A stretch of DNA of 64,000 nucleotides. Source: Sarocladium kiliense (lineage: Eukaryota > Ascomycota > Sordariomycetes > Hypocreales > Sarocladiaceae). The stretch's first letter is position 1, and every line of letters starts with the position of its first letter. Both the position numbers and the translations under genes were made by a program. The stretch covers positions 62,001-126,000 of the forward strand of contig JAUZTG010000019.1 of NCBI GenBank assembly GCA_030734395.1, read 5' to 3'. Of the stretch, positions 44,441 to 57,731 are shown one piece after another. Below the pieces are notes generated by a model. That model saw only the letters and a program-made list of their open reading frames with translations. It was not told the origin of the DNA and ran no database searches.

Positions 44441-47400
44441 CAGATGCGATAACTCAATCCCGATATACCTATCAAGTACCCTGATCCCGCGGGTATGACA
44501 TCTTACGACCACTCGATGTCGATAAACGGAGGGTTTAACCAAGAGAAGAAGGTTGTTCATCCTGCCTTGAACAATAGACCAGGGGTCAACGGCGCGAAGC
44601 GGGATATGCCAATTTCCCCCGCTTCGCGATACGGGGTATCATCGACTAGCCATGACGCGGACTGCTCTTATTTCGACGCGATGATACTCGAATAGAGAGA
44701 TAGAGATAAGCAGTCTGAGGTTATTCGGGTATGGCGAGTCAAGCTTGAATACGAGCCTAATCGCCTGACTTCAAAAGTGAAGTTTCCTTGACTCAAGGAG
44801 GCAGTTCGTAGCCTTGCTGACAGGGATCTTTTGAGTCCCCTATGGAGGCGGGTTTTCGCCGATAGGCAAATACGAATGACACTGCATGTCGATATGCACG
44901 AAGGTATCATTCAACATCCATTTCGAGACTGGCATCTCTCCATTTGGCTCGAAGAGTCCTCCTGGCCTTGGGCGATGGCTGTAGATTCGGCTGCCGTGCA
45001 CATCGTTGACAGCCGGGTCCACAAGACATCTCGATATTGCCTTGATAGGCTATTCATCATGAAGGTCGGAAACGCCGAAGGGATTCTTGGATTGTCCATA
45101 CCATTGGTACAAGCACTCAGGCATGCATGGTGAGAACCGATGGGAGCTGAGAAGGGCATCAAGGGCACACCGACTACGTGCCACCAACCTAGACCAAGTC
45201 GTGCTGTGCTGCTACTGACAAGATAATGAGCCAGCTACAGCATATGCCATTGTCGAGCCTGACTTGCCCCGTCACTCATACTGTGATCAGTCAGATTCTT
45301 CAAGGCCCCAGTTGGGCTACCGATTCTCCGACCTACCCTAAACCTACGCTTGCTTCGCAGCCGTCAGAGAGTCACTTGAGGCGTTGAGGTACAACAGTTC
45401 TTGAGCATGACAATCATTGTCTAGTCATACCCAGTCTGGGAGTCAATCATTTGGGTGTCATGTCTTTCACTCGGTCATCAGAAGACATCTTGTTTGGCAC
45501 CCTCAGCCATATCCCATTTTCTTGTTGTTTGGGGACACGAGTTCAGCGAGGTGTTGCATCGGCAGGCGGGAATGTTTATAGACGACGCAGGATTCAGACG
45601 ACGAATGAAACATGTGTGTTAACAAAGCAATGGAACAGCAATTATAACCGAAAATCATTCGGTGAACGAGATGGTGACAACGCAGGAAGCATACACAATT
45701 TGGGCCGTGTCTTGAGAAGGCAAACTCGACAGGGTAGAGAACCGTATCTACCTACTCTGAACTGCACTGCCCAATCATCCTGTAATGTCCAAACCCGAAC
45801 CATGAAGAAATAAAAGGCTACAGCATGAAGAGAGAGCGAGACGGACTAGACGCTAATCCCTCACCCCGGGCCGTTGGAGAGGTGGGGACACAGGGTAGTT
45901 AGAGTTTGAGGTGATCTCCAAACTCGCTGTCATCTCGTCCCGTCCCCGTTCACTTGACAGGGCATCTCCAACCGAGGGTATATGCCGGTCAAAGAAACCC
46001 CGAGCTAACAGCTGGGAGATTAGGTTCTCCTCGGTACGGCCTGAGCTCTGGTAGATCAAGTTTGGTGAATTGGAGAAAAAGTCGGACCACTCCATTCATA
46101 TTGGGGTTGTTTGACAACGTGCTCATAGATGCCCAGCCGTTGATGTTCGAGGGACGCCATTGAGCAATAGTATAGAGCTATGAGAGCAGGCAGGCCGGAA
46201 GCAGCGTACGCAAGTCCATTTCGCTCGGGCTTGACCAACCCTGTAGCGCAGGACGGTAGAGAAACTCGGCGAGACTGACTACTTCAGACCCAGGCCTAAT
46301 TCGAAAAGTAATCGTCGGGCGAACTTCGAATGCACCACCAAACAAATACCTTCCCTTTTGGACATGAAAAGGCTAAACTAGCGCACAGGGCGGTCTGAGC
46401 GAGTTAGCACCAGGGGTGGCCCGTAGCCCCAAAAATTGAGGGTATCGTGAGATTTGACACCAACCCCGCTCCAACGGAGAATGGAGCCGAAGCGACAAAT
46501 CCGCCCTGAAGATGCGGGAAGGATATGATGGGCACATGACAGTCATAGGGTTCCACAATGGACAGCCCAAAATACGCAGCTTGTCGCGACAGGACGAGCT
46601 TGGCCCTGGACCCTGCATGTCGGCATGTCCCCGCTGGGGATTGTCATGTTCGGACGTATTCGCCTGGGGTATGACAGTACGGTAAGCGGACAAATGGCTA
46701 CTCTGGAAAACAAATTTTGACTTGAACGGATATGAGACTTCTAGTGAGCACCGAAGCCGAGCGTTCCTGCGAAGCACATGCGTGATTTGGGAGGAGACGG
46801 GAGAAGACTTTCTCCATGATTGGGGTTGGTGGAGCCGAACAAGACGGTAAGGCGATCACCTCCAACACGGTACGGCCTTGTCGGAACATGATCCTCACAG
46901 CTCCACTCCTAAAAAGCTCAGGCAATTGTTTTTCCTCACCGCGGCTTCGGACCTGGCGCCTCGACTGTGGAGCTTCGAACACCTCATGAGCTTACTTGAA
47001 TCGAAGCAAGTTCCTGTTCAAAAGCAGTGCAGATGCCACTTAGCATTAAGCTGTCGATTTGACGACGTGCTTAACCTATCCGATTCCCTCCTCATTCCCT
47101 GCCGTGGCAACGTATAAGCCCGCGAGCCACAAAGTCTAGGCCCTTGAGGCTCTAACACGGGGGCGAAAAATAGCGAGGGGAGACGCCGGAAGCGAGATTC
47201 TTGCATCGGCTCCAGACTTGGCTTTCCTTCTCCGCACGGGAAGAGACGCAGGAGCCAATGAAGACAAAGCAAAGAATTGGTCAGGCGGCGAGATGCATCC
47301 TCGCTTCTCCGCAGGTGTGCAGACCAATTGGTGATAAAGAGTCCAGATGCCCTTGTCAGACAGTCTGTGCAGTTCTGAAAGAGTGACACGGCAGAGCTGT

Positions 47401-49399
47401 CGTGGGGGTACGAGACCACCTTCGAAAAGTGAGAACGAGTGAAAATGAGGGGAAATAGGACTGGGACCAGCGGTTTGGAGTTCCGTTCGAGAGGAATGAG
47501 AACATTATCAGCGGGCGCAGACCGTGATTCTCGAGTGGCATGTTTGGCCGCCCTGGTCGGTCACTGGCGCGCGGGCCGAGGACCCCTGAATCCAGTCGTG
47601 TTTCCACAATCGGAGGGATTCCTCCATGACCAATGAGGCTCCCGGTGGTACAGTGAGCCATGAGTTTGAGGATCTGTTGAGACTGCCCGCCTGTCGATAG
47701 TGTGAGGTCGGGCCGGCTGCTTAGGCTTCGTTAACCTTTGGCCAGCATGATAATGTGCCACTCCATCGATGACCAACACTCTCTCATAGACTTGTTGGGT
47801 GACCTGCAGTGGAAAATCTACTTGACCACAGGCTAGCGTATGATTAAAGCAGCAGCTCTGATTGCTGGTTCACCGCCCAACGCTCGAGATTGACTCGACG
47901 CCGTCAGAGAATCGAAGCCAAGTGACACGTGCCAGCGATTGTCAACGACGACGGTGCGTGTATCGGTGCCTGATCTCTAGAGTCCTTGTTGGGACGCAAG
48001 GCGAGGCAGTTAATGCAGGGCAGATGCATCGTCCCGCCTTGCTCCCTGTTCCTCATTCTGGGTCTTCGCAGATAATAGCGACGTGGCGAAGACCCTCTGG
48101 TCTAGCTAGGAGGCAGTCGATGGTCTTATGTTGCACACTGGAACAAGCGGTGCCACGTTGTCTGCATAATAGCGGTGCCTGGACAGCAGAGCCCAGCGTT
48201 ACAACAAACACGTCAAGGGATACCCGCCGCTACCGCCCGGGGCAGACGGGTCGAGGGTTGCATCCCTGAACTTGATCGGCGCGTGCCTCATCTCTGGTTT
48301 CTGCGGGCACCTCCCAAGCCCGTTCTAAAGGGCTGCTGGCCGCTGTTCCTGATTTTGCCGGCGATGTTAGGCTGGCTGCCTTGCGACGACGTGTGTGTGT
48401 GTGGAGACGTGCCTGTGAAGCTCCAGTCAGTATCGTGCAGGTTCCCCTTGACTCGAGGCAGGACGACATGACGGCGGTACTCCCTTTGCGCCAGGCAATC
48501 TGTCTCACTCGGACCGTCTATCTGCCTTTGCATCGCACCCTCAGCTTCGCGACTCAGGCAGCCACAGTTTTGTGGTTGCGACCCTCCGGCAGGCGACAGT
48601 AGCGATTCAGTGATCGCCACGACACCGCGGCAGAAGAAAAGACACAACAGTCAATATTCGCCCCTCAAAGCGGTGTCCTCACGGAGTACGGAGTAGAGGG
48701 GACCCTGATTCAGGGATTGACTGTCAAGGGTCGGTCGACCACTTTACCCAGGCTGGCCAGACAGGGGAGCAGAAGAGAGATAGCATCCTGTTTGGGCGAG
48801 CTGAGAGCTGAGCTTTTTGCCCTTTGCGTCATCACCACCAGCAGCAGTAGTAGGGCCAGTAGCATCCACCACCAGCATCACCAGCGGCACCTCCACTGGG
48901 CTGCACCGGCACCGACCCACAGCACACGCATCCACCTCACGACAGCGCACCTCCCAGTGATGCTGCGGCGCTACTGCTTTGCGCACCTCGGCCTGCAACT
49001 GTTCGGAACCTGAGTCACTTGCTCCTTCTTCTCCTTCTCCAACCAAGCATCACCACCAACCAACGGCATCACCAGCAACTCTTACCAGCGACAGTACACG
49101 ACGAATTGCTAATAGTAACCACGACGCTGTTCTAGCCAACGACTGATTTGCCTGAACCTTTGATATATTCACCGGCGTGACTCCGCGACATCAGGACCCC
49201 GAGTTTGACGCCCACGAGACCATACACATATTCACCGCACAATCCTCGACCAACTCTCTACAATCAAAAGCTCTCTCACATTGGCGTCGCATTATCGCAA
49301 TCATTCACCCAGGCCATTCTTGTCTCTATCTCCCGTTGTCAGCGCGTCTGCGACTGACTTCGGAGGCCCCAAGCGGCCGTCAAGCTTGCCCGAGCCACC
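44441..49399. other. Five-kilobase stretch without a supported gene; long leader of the next gene at its end
   Basis: Open frames of 60-135 codons occur on both strands (such as 47018-47419 minus), but none has a recognisable domain, signal peptide or splice structure. From about 48830 the plus strand becomes rich in CAC, CAG and CCA words (CACCACCAGCAGCAG, CATCCACCACCAGCATCACC), then C/T- and CAA-rich to 49399. This looks like the promoter and long leader of the coiled-coil gene, and the ATGs within it would be upstream open frames. A long non-coding RNA in this gap cannot be ruled out. Confidence 0.45.
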
Positions 49400-51454
49400 A
49401 TGGCTGGGCCACAATCACAGGCCTTCCTGCCTTCAGGAGGTCTCGACAACATCAACCGCATCGGTAGACAAAGCAGTCATCCTCAAGGCTTTCCGCCTCC
49501 CGCTCCATCCTCCTACTACACCGCCTCGCCCCCCAACGTTTACGACAACTTCCACCCCGGCCGTCGCACCTCTGCTCCCATCCATTCCTCCACAAACGGC
49601 CCGTCCTCTGCTGCTCACTATCGACCCCTACCACCGAGCACCTCTGTTCCTTCCTTTGGTTCAGCGGGTGCGTATGATCCGTCTTCTGCCCTTCCTCCCT
49701 CCAGTCTCGATGCTGCCGCCTACTACGCACATGCTGCGAGTGCTCAAACATACTCGCCATTTGACCATTCCACATACAAACCGTCACAACGCTCCAGCAG
49801 CCTCTCGCCCAACTCAGGCAGCCGAAAACCACAATACAACTCCAATCTGCACCCGAGTCAACTCCCACCTACCACACTCTCTCCTCCACCGCCTGCCCCA
49901 ATAGGCACATCCCTCTCGCGATCCGTCTCTGCTGATGCTGCTGCTCCGACCCAGACATCTGTTCATATAGTTCAACGTCTCGCCCAGCAGAACGCCATAA
50001 TCAGAGAAGCTTGGGAAGCTGAGAGAAATTATCTTGAAGCGAATCGTCGCCGCGCAGAGGAGGTCTACCAGGAAGAACGCGTCATCATGGAGGAGGTTCG
50101 AGAGGGTTGGGAGCGCGAGAAGGATATCATGCTTCGCGAAATGCAGACACTGAGGGAGCGGATTCATCGACTTGAAGGCGAAAATGCGACTTTGCGATCC
50201 GTTGCATCACAGACTGTTCAGATCAGCGGTGTCGTTTCCCCAATGCCCAGCGTTAAAGGGAGTGGCGCCGACACAGCCTACGCAGGACCTCACAATGGCT
50301 ATGCGGCTATTGCGATGTCCCATAATCCTTCTCAGAGCAGTGCTGCTGACGCAGCGATGCTTCCACCTGGTCTTGATGGGGCGTCTAGGAGGCCGCACTG
50401 GGCGAGTCCCGGAGGTGGTTCTCGAACCTCTCCAACTTCTCAACCCGACCAGTCGCCCTTCATCCCTCTCGAGCCCCGCATGGAACCCCAGCATCAGGCG
50501 GCCAAGGACCCTCTCCCACATGAGGACGATGGAACGGAGCCACCTATTATCGACGTGCAGGAGGTTGATCCGAAGCTGGAAGGCATCCCCATCAAAGCAA
50601 ATGCGGTCCAGCGGCCCACATTTAGCTTTGGAGATGCCAGTCATGCCGACAATTCGAAGCACTCTTCCCCTGGCGGCTCGCCGCCAACCGGCCAGGGCGA
50701 CGAACAGGACCCAAACCGACCTGGGCTGGCAAAACGCGGATCGAGCAAGGAGCAAACACTGCAAGTACTTGCTGCTGAGGAGTCGAGACGCCTGACTATG
50801 CACGCTGGGCACACTCCGAACCACTCTCTGTCACTTTTCCCCACAATGAATGTTACAACAGGGAGCAGCAACGCTACAGCTCCAAGTGGTGGGCCGACAC
50901 CAAAGGCTGAAACTATCGAGATGGCCGTCGCACAGGAAGAGACTACACGCGTCGATGCACCGACTCGCGCCTTCGAATCAGAGTTACTGCGCGAGGATAA
51001 GGGCAAGCAGCCAGCGGAAGCCGAATCGAATGCGGATCATGCTGCCAAGGTCGTCGATGAACAGATCGATCTTGGTCCCCTTGAGCCAACGGATGATGTG
51101 CCCCTGAAGGGACCCTTGATGATCAAGAACATTCCAGCACAAGACGAGATCTTCTGGGCCGAAGTCAACAAGAAACTCGAACCAATCAGCCAAGGTCGCG
51201 ATGCTGTCCCTACCGTCATGCGAGCCGATCTGGAAGAGCTTGAGGCTGCGGCTGACTCCTCTGCGGCGGCTCTGTTGATTCAGCGGAACCAAGCACCGCG
51301 TACTATCGACCCCGTGGGAGGTGGCGATGCCTCGCAAGATCATCATGATGAAGGCGCAAAGCCCGCAGGGCCGCGACCCGGTACCAGTGATGGGGATGTG
51401 CCGCTGAAGTTGAAGACGACCACCAACTTTGGAGCGCCGTTCGGCATGGCGTAG
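49400..51454 (+). CDS. Large disordered protein with central coiled coil, function unknown
   Basis: An intronless 684-residue protein. Residues 1-185 are Pro/Ser/Tyr-rich and disordered; 188-268 form a strong charged coiled coil (IIREAWEAERNYLEANRRR to RLEGENATLRSV); 270-560 are again disordered with phosphorylatable Ser/Thr-Pro sites; a more ordered C-terminal part contains PLKGPLMIKNIPAQDEIFW and the final TTTNFGAPFGMA. It looks like a conserved fungal scaffold or regulatory protein rather than an enzyme, and I cannot assign a family. Base composition and codon use are coding-like throughout, and the start AGCCACCATGG is a near-perfect eukaryotic context. Confidence 0.85.
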   Translation: MAGPQSQAFLPSGGLDNINRIGRQSSHPQGFPPPAPSSYYTASPPNVYDNFHPGRRTSAPIHSSTNGPSSAAHYRPLPPSTSVPSFGSAGAYDPSSALPPSSLDAAAYYAHAASAQTYSPFDHSTYKPSQRSSSLSPNSGSRKPQYNSNLHPSQLPPTTLSPPPPAPIGTSLSRSVSADAAAPTQTSVHIVQRLAQQNAIIREAWEAERNYLEANRRRAEEVYQEERVIMEEVREGWEREKDIMLREMQTLRERIHRLEGENATLRSVASQTVQISGVVSPMPSVKGSGADTAYAGPHNGYAAIAMSHNPSQSSAADAAMLPPGLDGASRRPHWASPGGGSRTSPTSQPDQSPFIPLEPRMEPQHQAAKDPLPHEDDGTEPPIIDVQEVDPKLEGIPIKANAVQRPTFSFGDASHADNSKHSSPGGSPPTGQGDEQDPNRPGLAKRGSSKEQTLQVLAAEESRRLTMHAGHTPNHSLSLFPTMNVTTGSSNATAPSGGPTPKAETIEMAVAQEETTRVDAPTRAFESELLREDKGKQPAEAESNADHAAKVVDEQIDLGPLEPTDDVPLKGPLMIKNIPAQDEIFWAEVNKKLEPISQGRDAVPTVMRADLEELEAAADSSAAALLIQRNQAPRTIDPVGGGDASQDHHDEGAKPAGPRPGTSDGDVPLKLKTTTNFGAPFGMA

Positions 51455-52511
51455 GAAACTGCCGAAGTGTCGAGTCCACCGTTTGCAGTCCCATCCAGTC
51501 ATGAGCAAGGCCGTACTCAAGGTGATATTACACCTGATCTGCCTTCGCGTCGACCGTCAGCGATGAACTTTGACTTGCCTTTTCATCAGTTGTCCAGTAC
51601 TGCAGCTCACAGGTTGCCTCAGCCTGATGGAACGCATGCACCAGAGAACAGTCGAAGATCTTCTGGAATGCTTCACGAGCAGAGCGGATTTTGAGGTTCC
51701 GCCCCGGTTAGCTATCGACTCTTGCAATCAGGCATCCTCAACAACCCCTGTTTTTCATTTGTTTACCTCGACTACCAAGCACCCGAGAAGCCAGCGCCCA
51801 CTTTGCTTCTCTCAGTTTTCCTTTTTCTAATGTTATCTCCTTTCGCGACCGTTTCCAGCGCATAGACGGAAATCATTCACAGGCGCAACACATCGGGACC
51901 CGACAACCCGACAGCCAAAGGCACGGAGGAGTACTTCTTGATCAACCACAGCAGCATTCATACGGAGGAATCATCGAATTTCAAGCACCTTTAGTTGATA
52001 CGACACGCATTTCAGAAGCCATTCTTTACGGACTTCTTCACAGCAAGACGCTCAGCGATGACGTCTGGCTTGGGCAATTGGCTTCGGCCGTTCGCTTCTC
52101 CCCAAGCTAAAAATTAGTTTCTCATGATGGATTATGATTTGAATACCCCCAACACTTCCCTGAAGTCTTGGCCTTTTTTGTATGGTGGAGGAGGCATTGA
52201 GATGGCTAGCAGATGGCGGCGCATCGAAAAATGACACATTACCATGTGGTAGAAAACCAGTTCTGCCCGTGAACTGCAGCAGCTATTGAGCTACTAGGGC
52301 ACGCCAGACTTTGAATAGAAGAGTATGAAGGATTAAGAGCAACCTTTCGAGTGATCATGATATTCGTATCTGGGTGCAATGACTTTCGCCCAGGAGCTTC
52401 ATCTCTAAGACAGCCAAATTGAACAAGTAAATCATACTACCAATGTGCGCCACGAACACCAGGTTTGTCTCGTAATCTTTATAGCCCATGCTGTGAATTT
52501 ATCTCTGGGGT
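51455..52511. other. Intergenic between convergent genes
   Basis: Long 3' flank of the coiled-coil gene and 3' flank of ATG3. No supported gene. Confidence 0.5.
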
Positions 52512-53698
52512 TTAGACGCCCATGGTGAAGTCGTGCTCGATGCCGGGGGTAACGCTGGCCATGAACTGAAGAAGAGTCAGCCTTGGGAGTCATTTCGAAG
52601 CATGGTACTAATTGGGCATGGAATCGGAAAGAGGGCACGAACCTTCAAGAAAACAACGAGATACTGATCAACGCGGATGGCAACCTCCTGATCATCAACC
52701 TCATCGCCCTTCACCTCCTCCCACTCATCCTTCTCCGCCTCCTCTTGCGCACCCCTAACATCCAACCTCCCCACCTCCTCCACCAAGACCTCCATCCCAG
52801 GGTCACTCGCGACCTTCTGGCCCTGCCTCATCTTATCCCTTCGGATCCTCAGAGCGGCATCGGCGCGATCGAGGAGGGTTTTCATGACGGAGGCGTGTTT
52901 GCAGGGGTGGACGGAGGCCATTTTCACGGGGTTGGAGAAGAAGGGGAAGTCTTCGAGGGTGACGGTCTTGTCTTTGTAGTCGCCGACTATGTCGTCCATC
53001 ATGAGGGTGGGGGGAAGGGGTGTGGAGGGGGAGGTGTAGCCGGAGAGGTAGAGGCGAGGGGTGCGGTAGTAGGGTGTGTACATGATGTAGAGGGTGTAGG
53101 TTCGTTGGCCACTGGTGTTGACGGTTAGTTATATGAAGCGGGATGGAGTTATGAGTGCAGGGTTATCGGGATTGGGGGAGGTGGAGGATAGTTACCTTGA
53201 GCTTGACTGGGTGCCGGCGTCGCGGATGATAGCCTCGTCGTCGTCCTCATCCTCCATATCTGGAATATCATCCTCCTCCAAGTCGTCCTTGTTATCCACA
53301 TTTCCAGCATCATCCATCGCTCTAACCTCCTTCGCCTTCAACGGTTGAGAACTCGCCAACCCGCCTGTCCGCAACCACCCACCATCGTCAGCATCCTCTC
53401 CTTCTCCCACTACCGCCTCCTCATGTCCCGCATCACCAGCAAAATCGTCATCTAGTCTTCGATGGCATGGTACGTTTCTTGTGACGAGGTATTGCTTTCC
53501 CTCGGGGAGATAGGAGACGCGTTTGGAGGGCTCGTCAGCGTCGCCCCAGGACCAGGTGGGGAACTTGTAGACGAGGTAGTCTCCTGCTGCGATGAACTCT
53601 TCGGGAGTGATCTGGCCGGTTTGGCGGAAAGTGGAAGTGTGTGTGACGGGAGTGTAGCGGTCGCGGAGGGTGTTGACGGTTGATTTGATGTAGTTCAT
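52512..53698 (-). CDS. ATG3: Autophagy E2-like enzyme Atg3
   Basis: Three exons (53698-53196, 53111-52643, 52565-52512) give 341 residues. The N-terminus (MNYIKSTVNTLRDRYTPV, TGQITPEEFIAAGDYLVY, PTWSWGDADEPSKRVSYLP) is that of fungal Atg3; an acidic, disordered flexible loop (about 85-165, EEDDIPDMEDEDDDE) interrupts the E2 fold as usual. The active cysteine is C238 in HPCKH, forming the thioester with Atg8 before transfer to phosphatidylethanolamine. The third exon encodes just the ending FMASVTPGIEHDFTMGV, typical of the family. Cytosolic, acts at the forming autophagosome. Single-copy housekeeping gene. Confidence 0.95.
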
Positions 53699-56337
53699 CT
53701 TGGACTTGTCCTCGATGTTGAGGGCGGGGGTGAATGGGTGTTATCGCGTGGTAGTTAACTGGCGACTGATGAAGCCTAGAATCGCAATATAATATGATGA
53801 AACGAAGAAGTGGTCGAAGTCGATGGTGTATGTTACGAAGTTGAAGGAGACAAATGACGGAATACCAGGGGAAATGCACGGATGACGGGGTTGGTGCCTG
53901 GTGACTTGATTGTGAATCAGCTCGAGATGGCAGCTGGACCCTTCGATTGGAGAAGATGGAGGGGGAGCTCTAGGCGGTGGAGCGCTGGCGTCACATGCTG
54001 CGATCCACGACTTTAACGAGGCGGCGTTAGGTAATCAGTCACCAGTCAAGTTCGGAACATTGTTCTCCCGGTACTGCAACCATAGCATTTCCCCATCAGC
54101 GCCTGTCCAGATGGCAAGCCACGGCTCGTGACAAGTATCAGCGGCGAAGCCGTTCATCGGGCTTACCCCAATAGTACATGATACCCTCTGCATCCTGTAG
54201 CCTGAAAGGTAAAATGGTATTGTTAATACTCTCCTGAATGTCGCTTATCCACCTGCGGCTGTTGTTTAGTGGAGAAGATCTCAGCGAAATGATCAGCCAG
54301 GTTCCACTGCAAGGCCCCAATAACATTCGAAGTCTTCGTATTGACTGCTGTGTCCCCGGTCAGCAAAAGAAGCCGAGAAACGTAACTCTGGGCCACAGTG
54401 CAGAGGACTGCCTAAACAAGACCTCATCCTGTATGAATCGCTTCTAGGCTTCCTTCTGAGCCTCCTCTAAGTAGGCGAGCGAGTTTCTGTGCAAGTGTGC
54501 TCGGGTGCATCATTTGAGGCGCCTATATCATGTGGTGGAAAGCTTCTTGTACAGGTACATGTGTTGATCATCGGCCATGATAATAATGAAATCAGGCTTT
54601 GAGTGACGATGTCTCTCTTTCATGGTCTGTGGAAGGCGGCCTCACCGACACCCACCCAGAGCCTTATCCATAAGGCCACAGTGGAGATAGGGAACCACAA
54701 GAAGGTAGCAAAGCAAACCAGCTATCTGAAAGATTGAAGCTGCCCTATTGTGCTTCTCGTCAGCTCTACATACACTATGTGTGATATCTCTCAATCATAA
54801 GGACTGAATCAATCTCCCTCAGACCCGTCCACCAATACTGAAGGACTTGCCTTCACGACTCCCCCCACAAAAAGCTAAGATCGGGATCTGCGATCTATGC
54901 GGGGATCATCTCATCGGAAGATCCTCCGGATCCGGGACCGTTTTGGTATAATCATTGGGATGCCCAAGATGAAGAAACAGCTTCTATACGGCATTGTAGT
55001 GCCTGGGTATATCTGCACTTCGGGTCCTTCAGTATCGTACCAAGACGTACGCAAGCTGTGCATTGGTACGTCAAATCCTCGAACTTCAGACCACGATCTC
55101 GATCAAATGCACCTCTGGTCTTTCCTCGTTTCTTCTCCGAGCCTCAGCGTTCATCAAGACCGCACCGTTGCATTCTCTTTTAGACAGTGTTACTTTGCGG
55201 TGTGACCTGACTACTTCGTCAGCTCCACTCCCCCTCCTTTCTCTTCCGTCGTTCTTTATTCTTTTATTATAAACTCTAGGGCCGACGATTTTGTTTTTCC
55301 CTTGACCGACAGACACATTAGTCACATAATTACACCGCTAAGCCGTCGGTGGACCGTCATGCCGGGAGCGTGACGTAGCTGTGGCATAGCACTAACAAAA
55401 CTGAGGCGGTTATAACAAGATGCACGTTCATGTCACATCATGCACTCGTAACTGTATCATTTCTGACGCTTATGTAAAATGACGGAAGAGCGTACAAACT
55501 TAAACTTTTACCATATGCAGGCTGAGGGGAGCGGTATGGTATGGTGATTCCAGCACCAGTGGTGGCTTGCATTGACCGTATGAAGAGCGGCCACCATATC
55601 GGCCTTCCCTGGCCCCGGATCAAGCTGGCCGCATATTTCCTGTTGGGAGAAGTCTTCGTTTGGCGGACTTGGCTAGGTGCAGAGAGTCCATCAACTAAAT
55701 GAATTACAGATTTATCTGAAAGCTCTTGATTACTATTGCCTTGTCTCCACCTTCGTTGGAAGTGGCTTACACGATCTGGCATGACGGACCAAAATGCCCG
55801 CATACCGTCACAATAAATTGAGTTCGACACATATTACGAAATGTCAGAGATTAGGTTCTGTCCCAAATACTCGGGGGACAAACGATCCGTGAGCGGGAGA
55901 ATGATCCGGTAGTATGACGATATGCACATCCTGTACGACCAATGACATGAGGGTGATCAAGATCAACGATGCCATCTTCGACAACGATCAGCATGTAAAC
56001 CGGAATAATAGATCCTGTACAAGGTGTCTAAGGAGACAGCTGAAAGTAGACGACAAGACTTGCGCTTACACGCACAGCCCGTACAGTGTCACAATGATAT
56101 CAGGTCGACAGATATCAATACAGTGCCTGCAGTCTATAAAGTCTGGATCGTTGCTTCCAAAACTGCCAGCTTGAATTCAACAAGCTCAGAACCGAAAGCA
56201 TCTACCATAATTACAAATTTCCAAAATGGCACAAGTAGCAAAGTAAGTTGTCTAGTTTCTGCAATCCCTATACCAGTCTAATATGAGTCCCAAGGCCCGT
56301 ACATACCACGGCGTATAAGCCTCACCCCACCCAGTCC
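53699..56337. other. Intergenic, one short coding-like remnant on the minus strand
   Basis: ATG3 promoter, then sequence without a supported gene. On the minus strand around 54030-54330 two frames read coding-like: DAEGIMYYWG followed by a GTAAGC donor-like site, and PMNGFAADTCHEPWLAIW to NNVPNLTGD and a stop. They could be exons of a small protein or a relic, and no start was found. From 54330 to 56337 nothing is recognisable. Confidence 0.35.
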
Positions 56338-57731
56338 ATGAAAGCAGCTCAATGGACAGGCACGAAGTCCATTGATCTGGCTGAGGTGCCCAAGCCTATG
56401 ATCACTGCGCCCAAGGATGCGATCGTACACATCACGCATTGCACCATCTGTGGATCGGACCTTCATATGTATGTCGGTGCTATGAACAAGGTCATGGAGA
56501 AGGGACTGATCATGGGTCATGAGGCCATCGGCATCGTGGAGGAAGTTGGACCCGAGGTCAAGAACCTGAAGGCGGGAGACCGGGTGATCATCTTGCCAGT
56601 CATTGCGTGCGGAGATTGCTTCTATTGCAAACGCAAGGAGTACTCTCTCTGCGACAATACCAATCCGTCCAAAGAGTTGGAACAAATGTACGGGCATCGC
56701 TTATCCGGCATTTTCGGCTATTCTCTGATTACTGGAGGATACCCCGGCGACCAGGCTGAGTTCTGCCGCGTCCCTAATGCAGACCTCACGTGTGTCAAGG
56801 CCCCAAAGGATATTGATGCTAGCAAGCTGGTTGGTCTTGCCGATGTGACCCCTACTGCCTGGCACGGCAATGAGCTGGCTGAAGTGGGCAAAGGAGACGT
56901 CGTTGGCGTCTGGGGCTGCGGTGCTGTCGGCCTCTCAATCCAACGTTTGGCCAAGCTCCGTGGAGCCTCAAAGGTGTACGCAGTCGACAAAGACGAGAAC
57001 CGGCTCAAGTTGGCGAAATCGTTTGGTATGATTCCTGTCGATCTGAAAGAGCACTCCGACCCGGCAGCCTACATCCTCTCTGTTGAGCCCCATGGCCTGG
57101 ACCGTGGCATTGAGGCAAGTGGTTTCAGGAGCACGAACTCGGTCACTCACACTGTGATGAGGGCAGTTGGTGTCGAGGGAGACAGCTCAGACACCGTCAG
57201 CGCTATAATCAGGGCAACCAGGAAGGGCGGAAACATTGCTCTCATTGGCGATTTCTTCTACTCGACCAACAACTTTCCGATCGGAGCGCTGATGGAGAAA
57301 GCCATCACCTTGCGCGGCGGTCAGCTTTACGCCCAGAAAGTACGTTACTCTCAATCCTCTCCCTCTGCTCCTGTGTTCCCACAGGGAGGCAGACAAGAGC
57401 CAGCACTTCTCGGCCCTTCTAAGACTAGCCATCGCTGATTGTACTGACTCGACCTTCTAGTACTTCCCGCTGCTTCTGAACATGGTTGTCGAAGGGAAAT
57501 ACGACCCCTCGTTCATGTTTACGACCGAAGGTACGTAAAGCTGAGCTAGAGGATCTGGAACTCGCCTCCTACGCTCAGCTGCGTTGCACACAACTGTTGT
57601 TGTTCTTGAACTAATATTTATCTGCATCAGATAAGCTCGAAAACATCTCAAAGGCCTACGACGCGTTTTACAATCACAATACAGGATTGAAGGTTCTCCT
57701 GTCGACTGCCTTTGGCCGGTCACATGGATAA
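56338..57731 (+). CDS. Zinc-dependent alcohol dehydrogenase family protein (MDR)
   Basis: Three exons (56338-57339, 57461-57530, 57631-57731) give 390 residues. Zinc MDR signatures: C38 in CTICGSDLH, HE at 61-62 (GHEAIGIVEEVG), structural-zinc cysteines C91, C94, C97 and C105 (CGDCFYCKRKEYSLC), and the dinucleotide loop GVWGCGAVGLS. The first intron is long for this window (121 nt); without splicing the frame would end early and lose the C-terminal helix (YFPLLLNMVVEGKYDP, LENISKAYDAF). No signal peptide; cytosolic NAD(P)-dependent oxidation of an alcohol or glutathione-bound aldehyde is expected. The layout is near the formaldehyde-dehydrogenase-like group; the substrate is not readable. Confidence 0.9.

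Noticed and set aside
49281..49904. 207-codon Pro/Thr/His-rich frame overlapping the start of the coiled-coil gene
   Set aside because: It is the +1 shadow of a low-complexity coding region; the 49400 start has an optimal context and a 684-codon frame.
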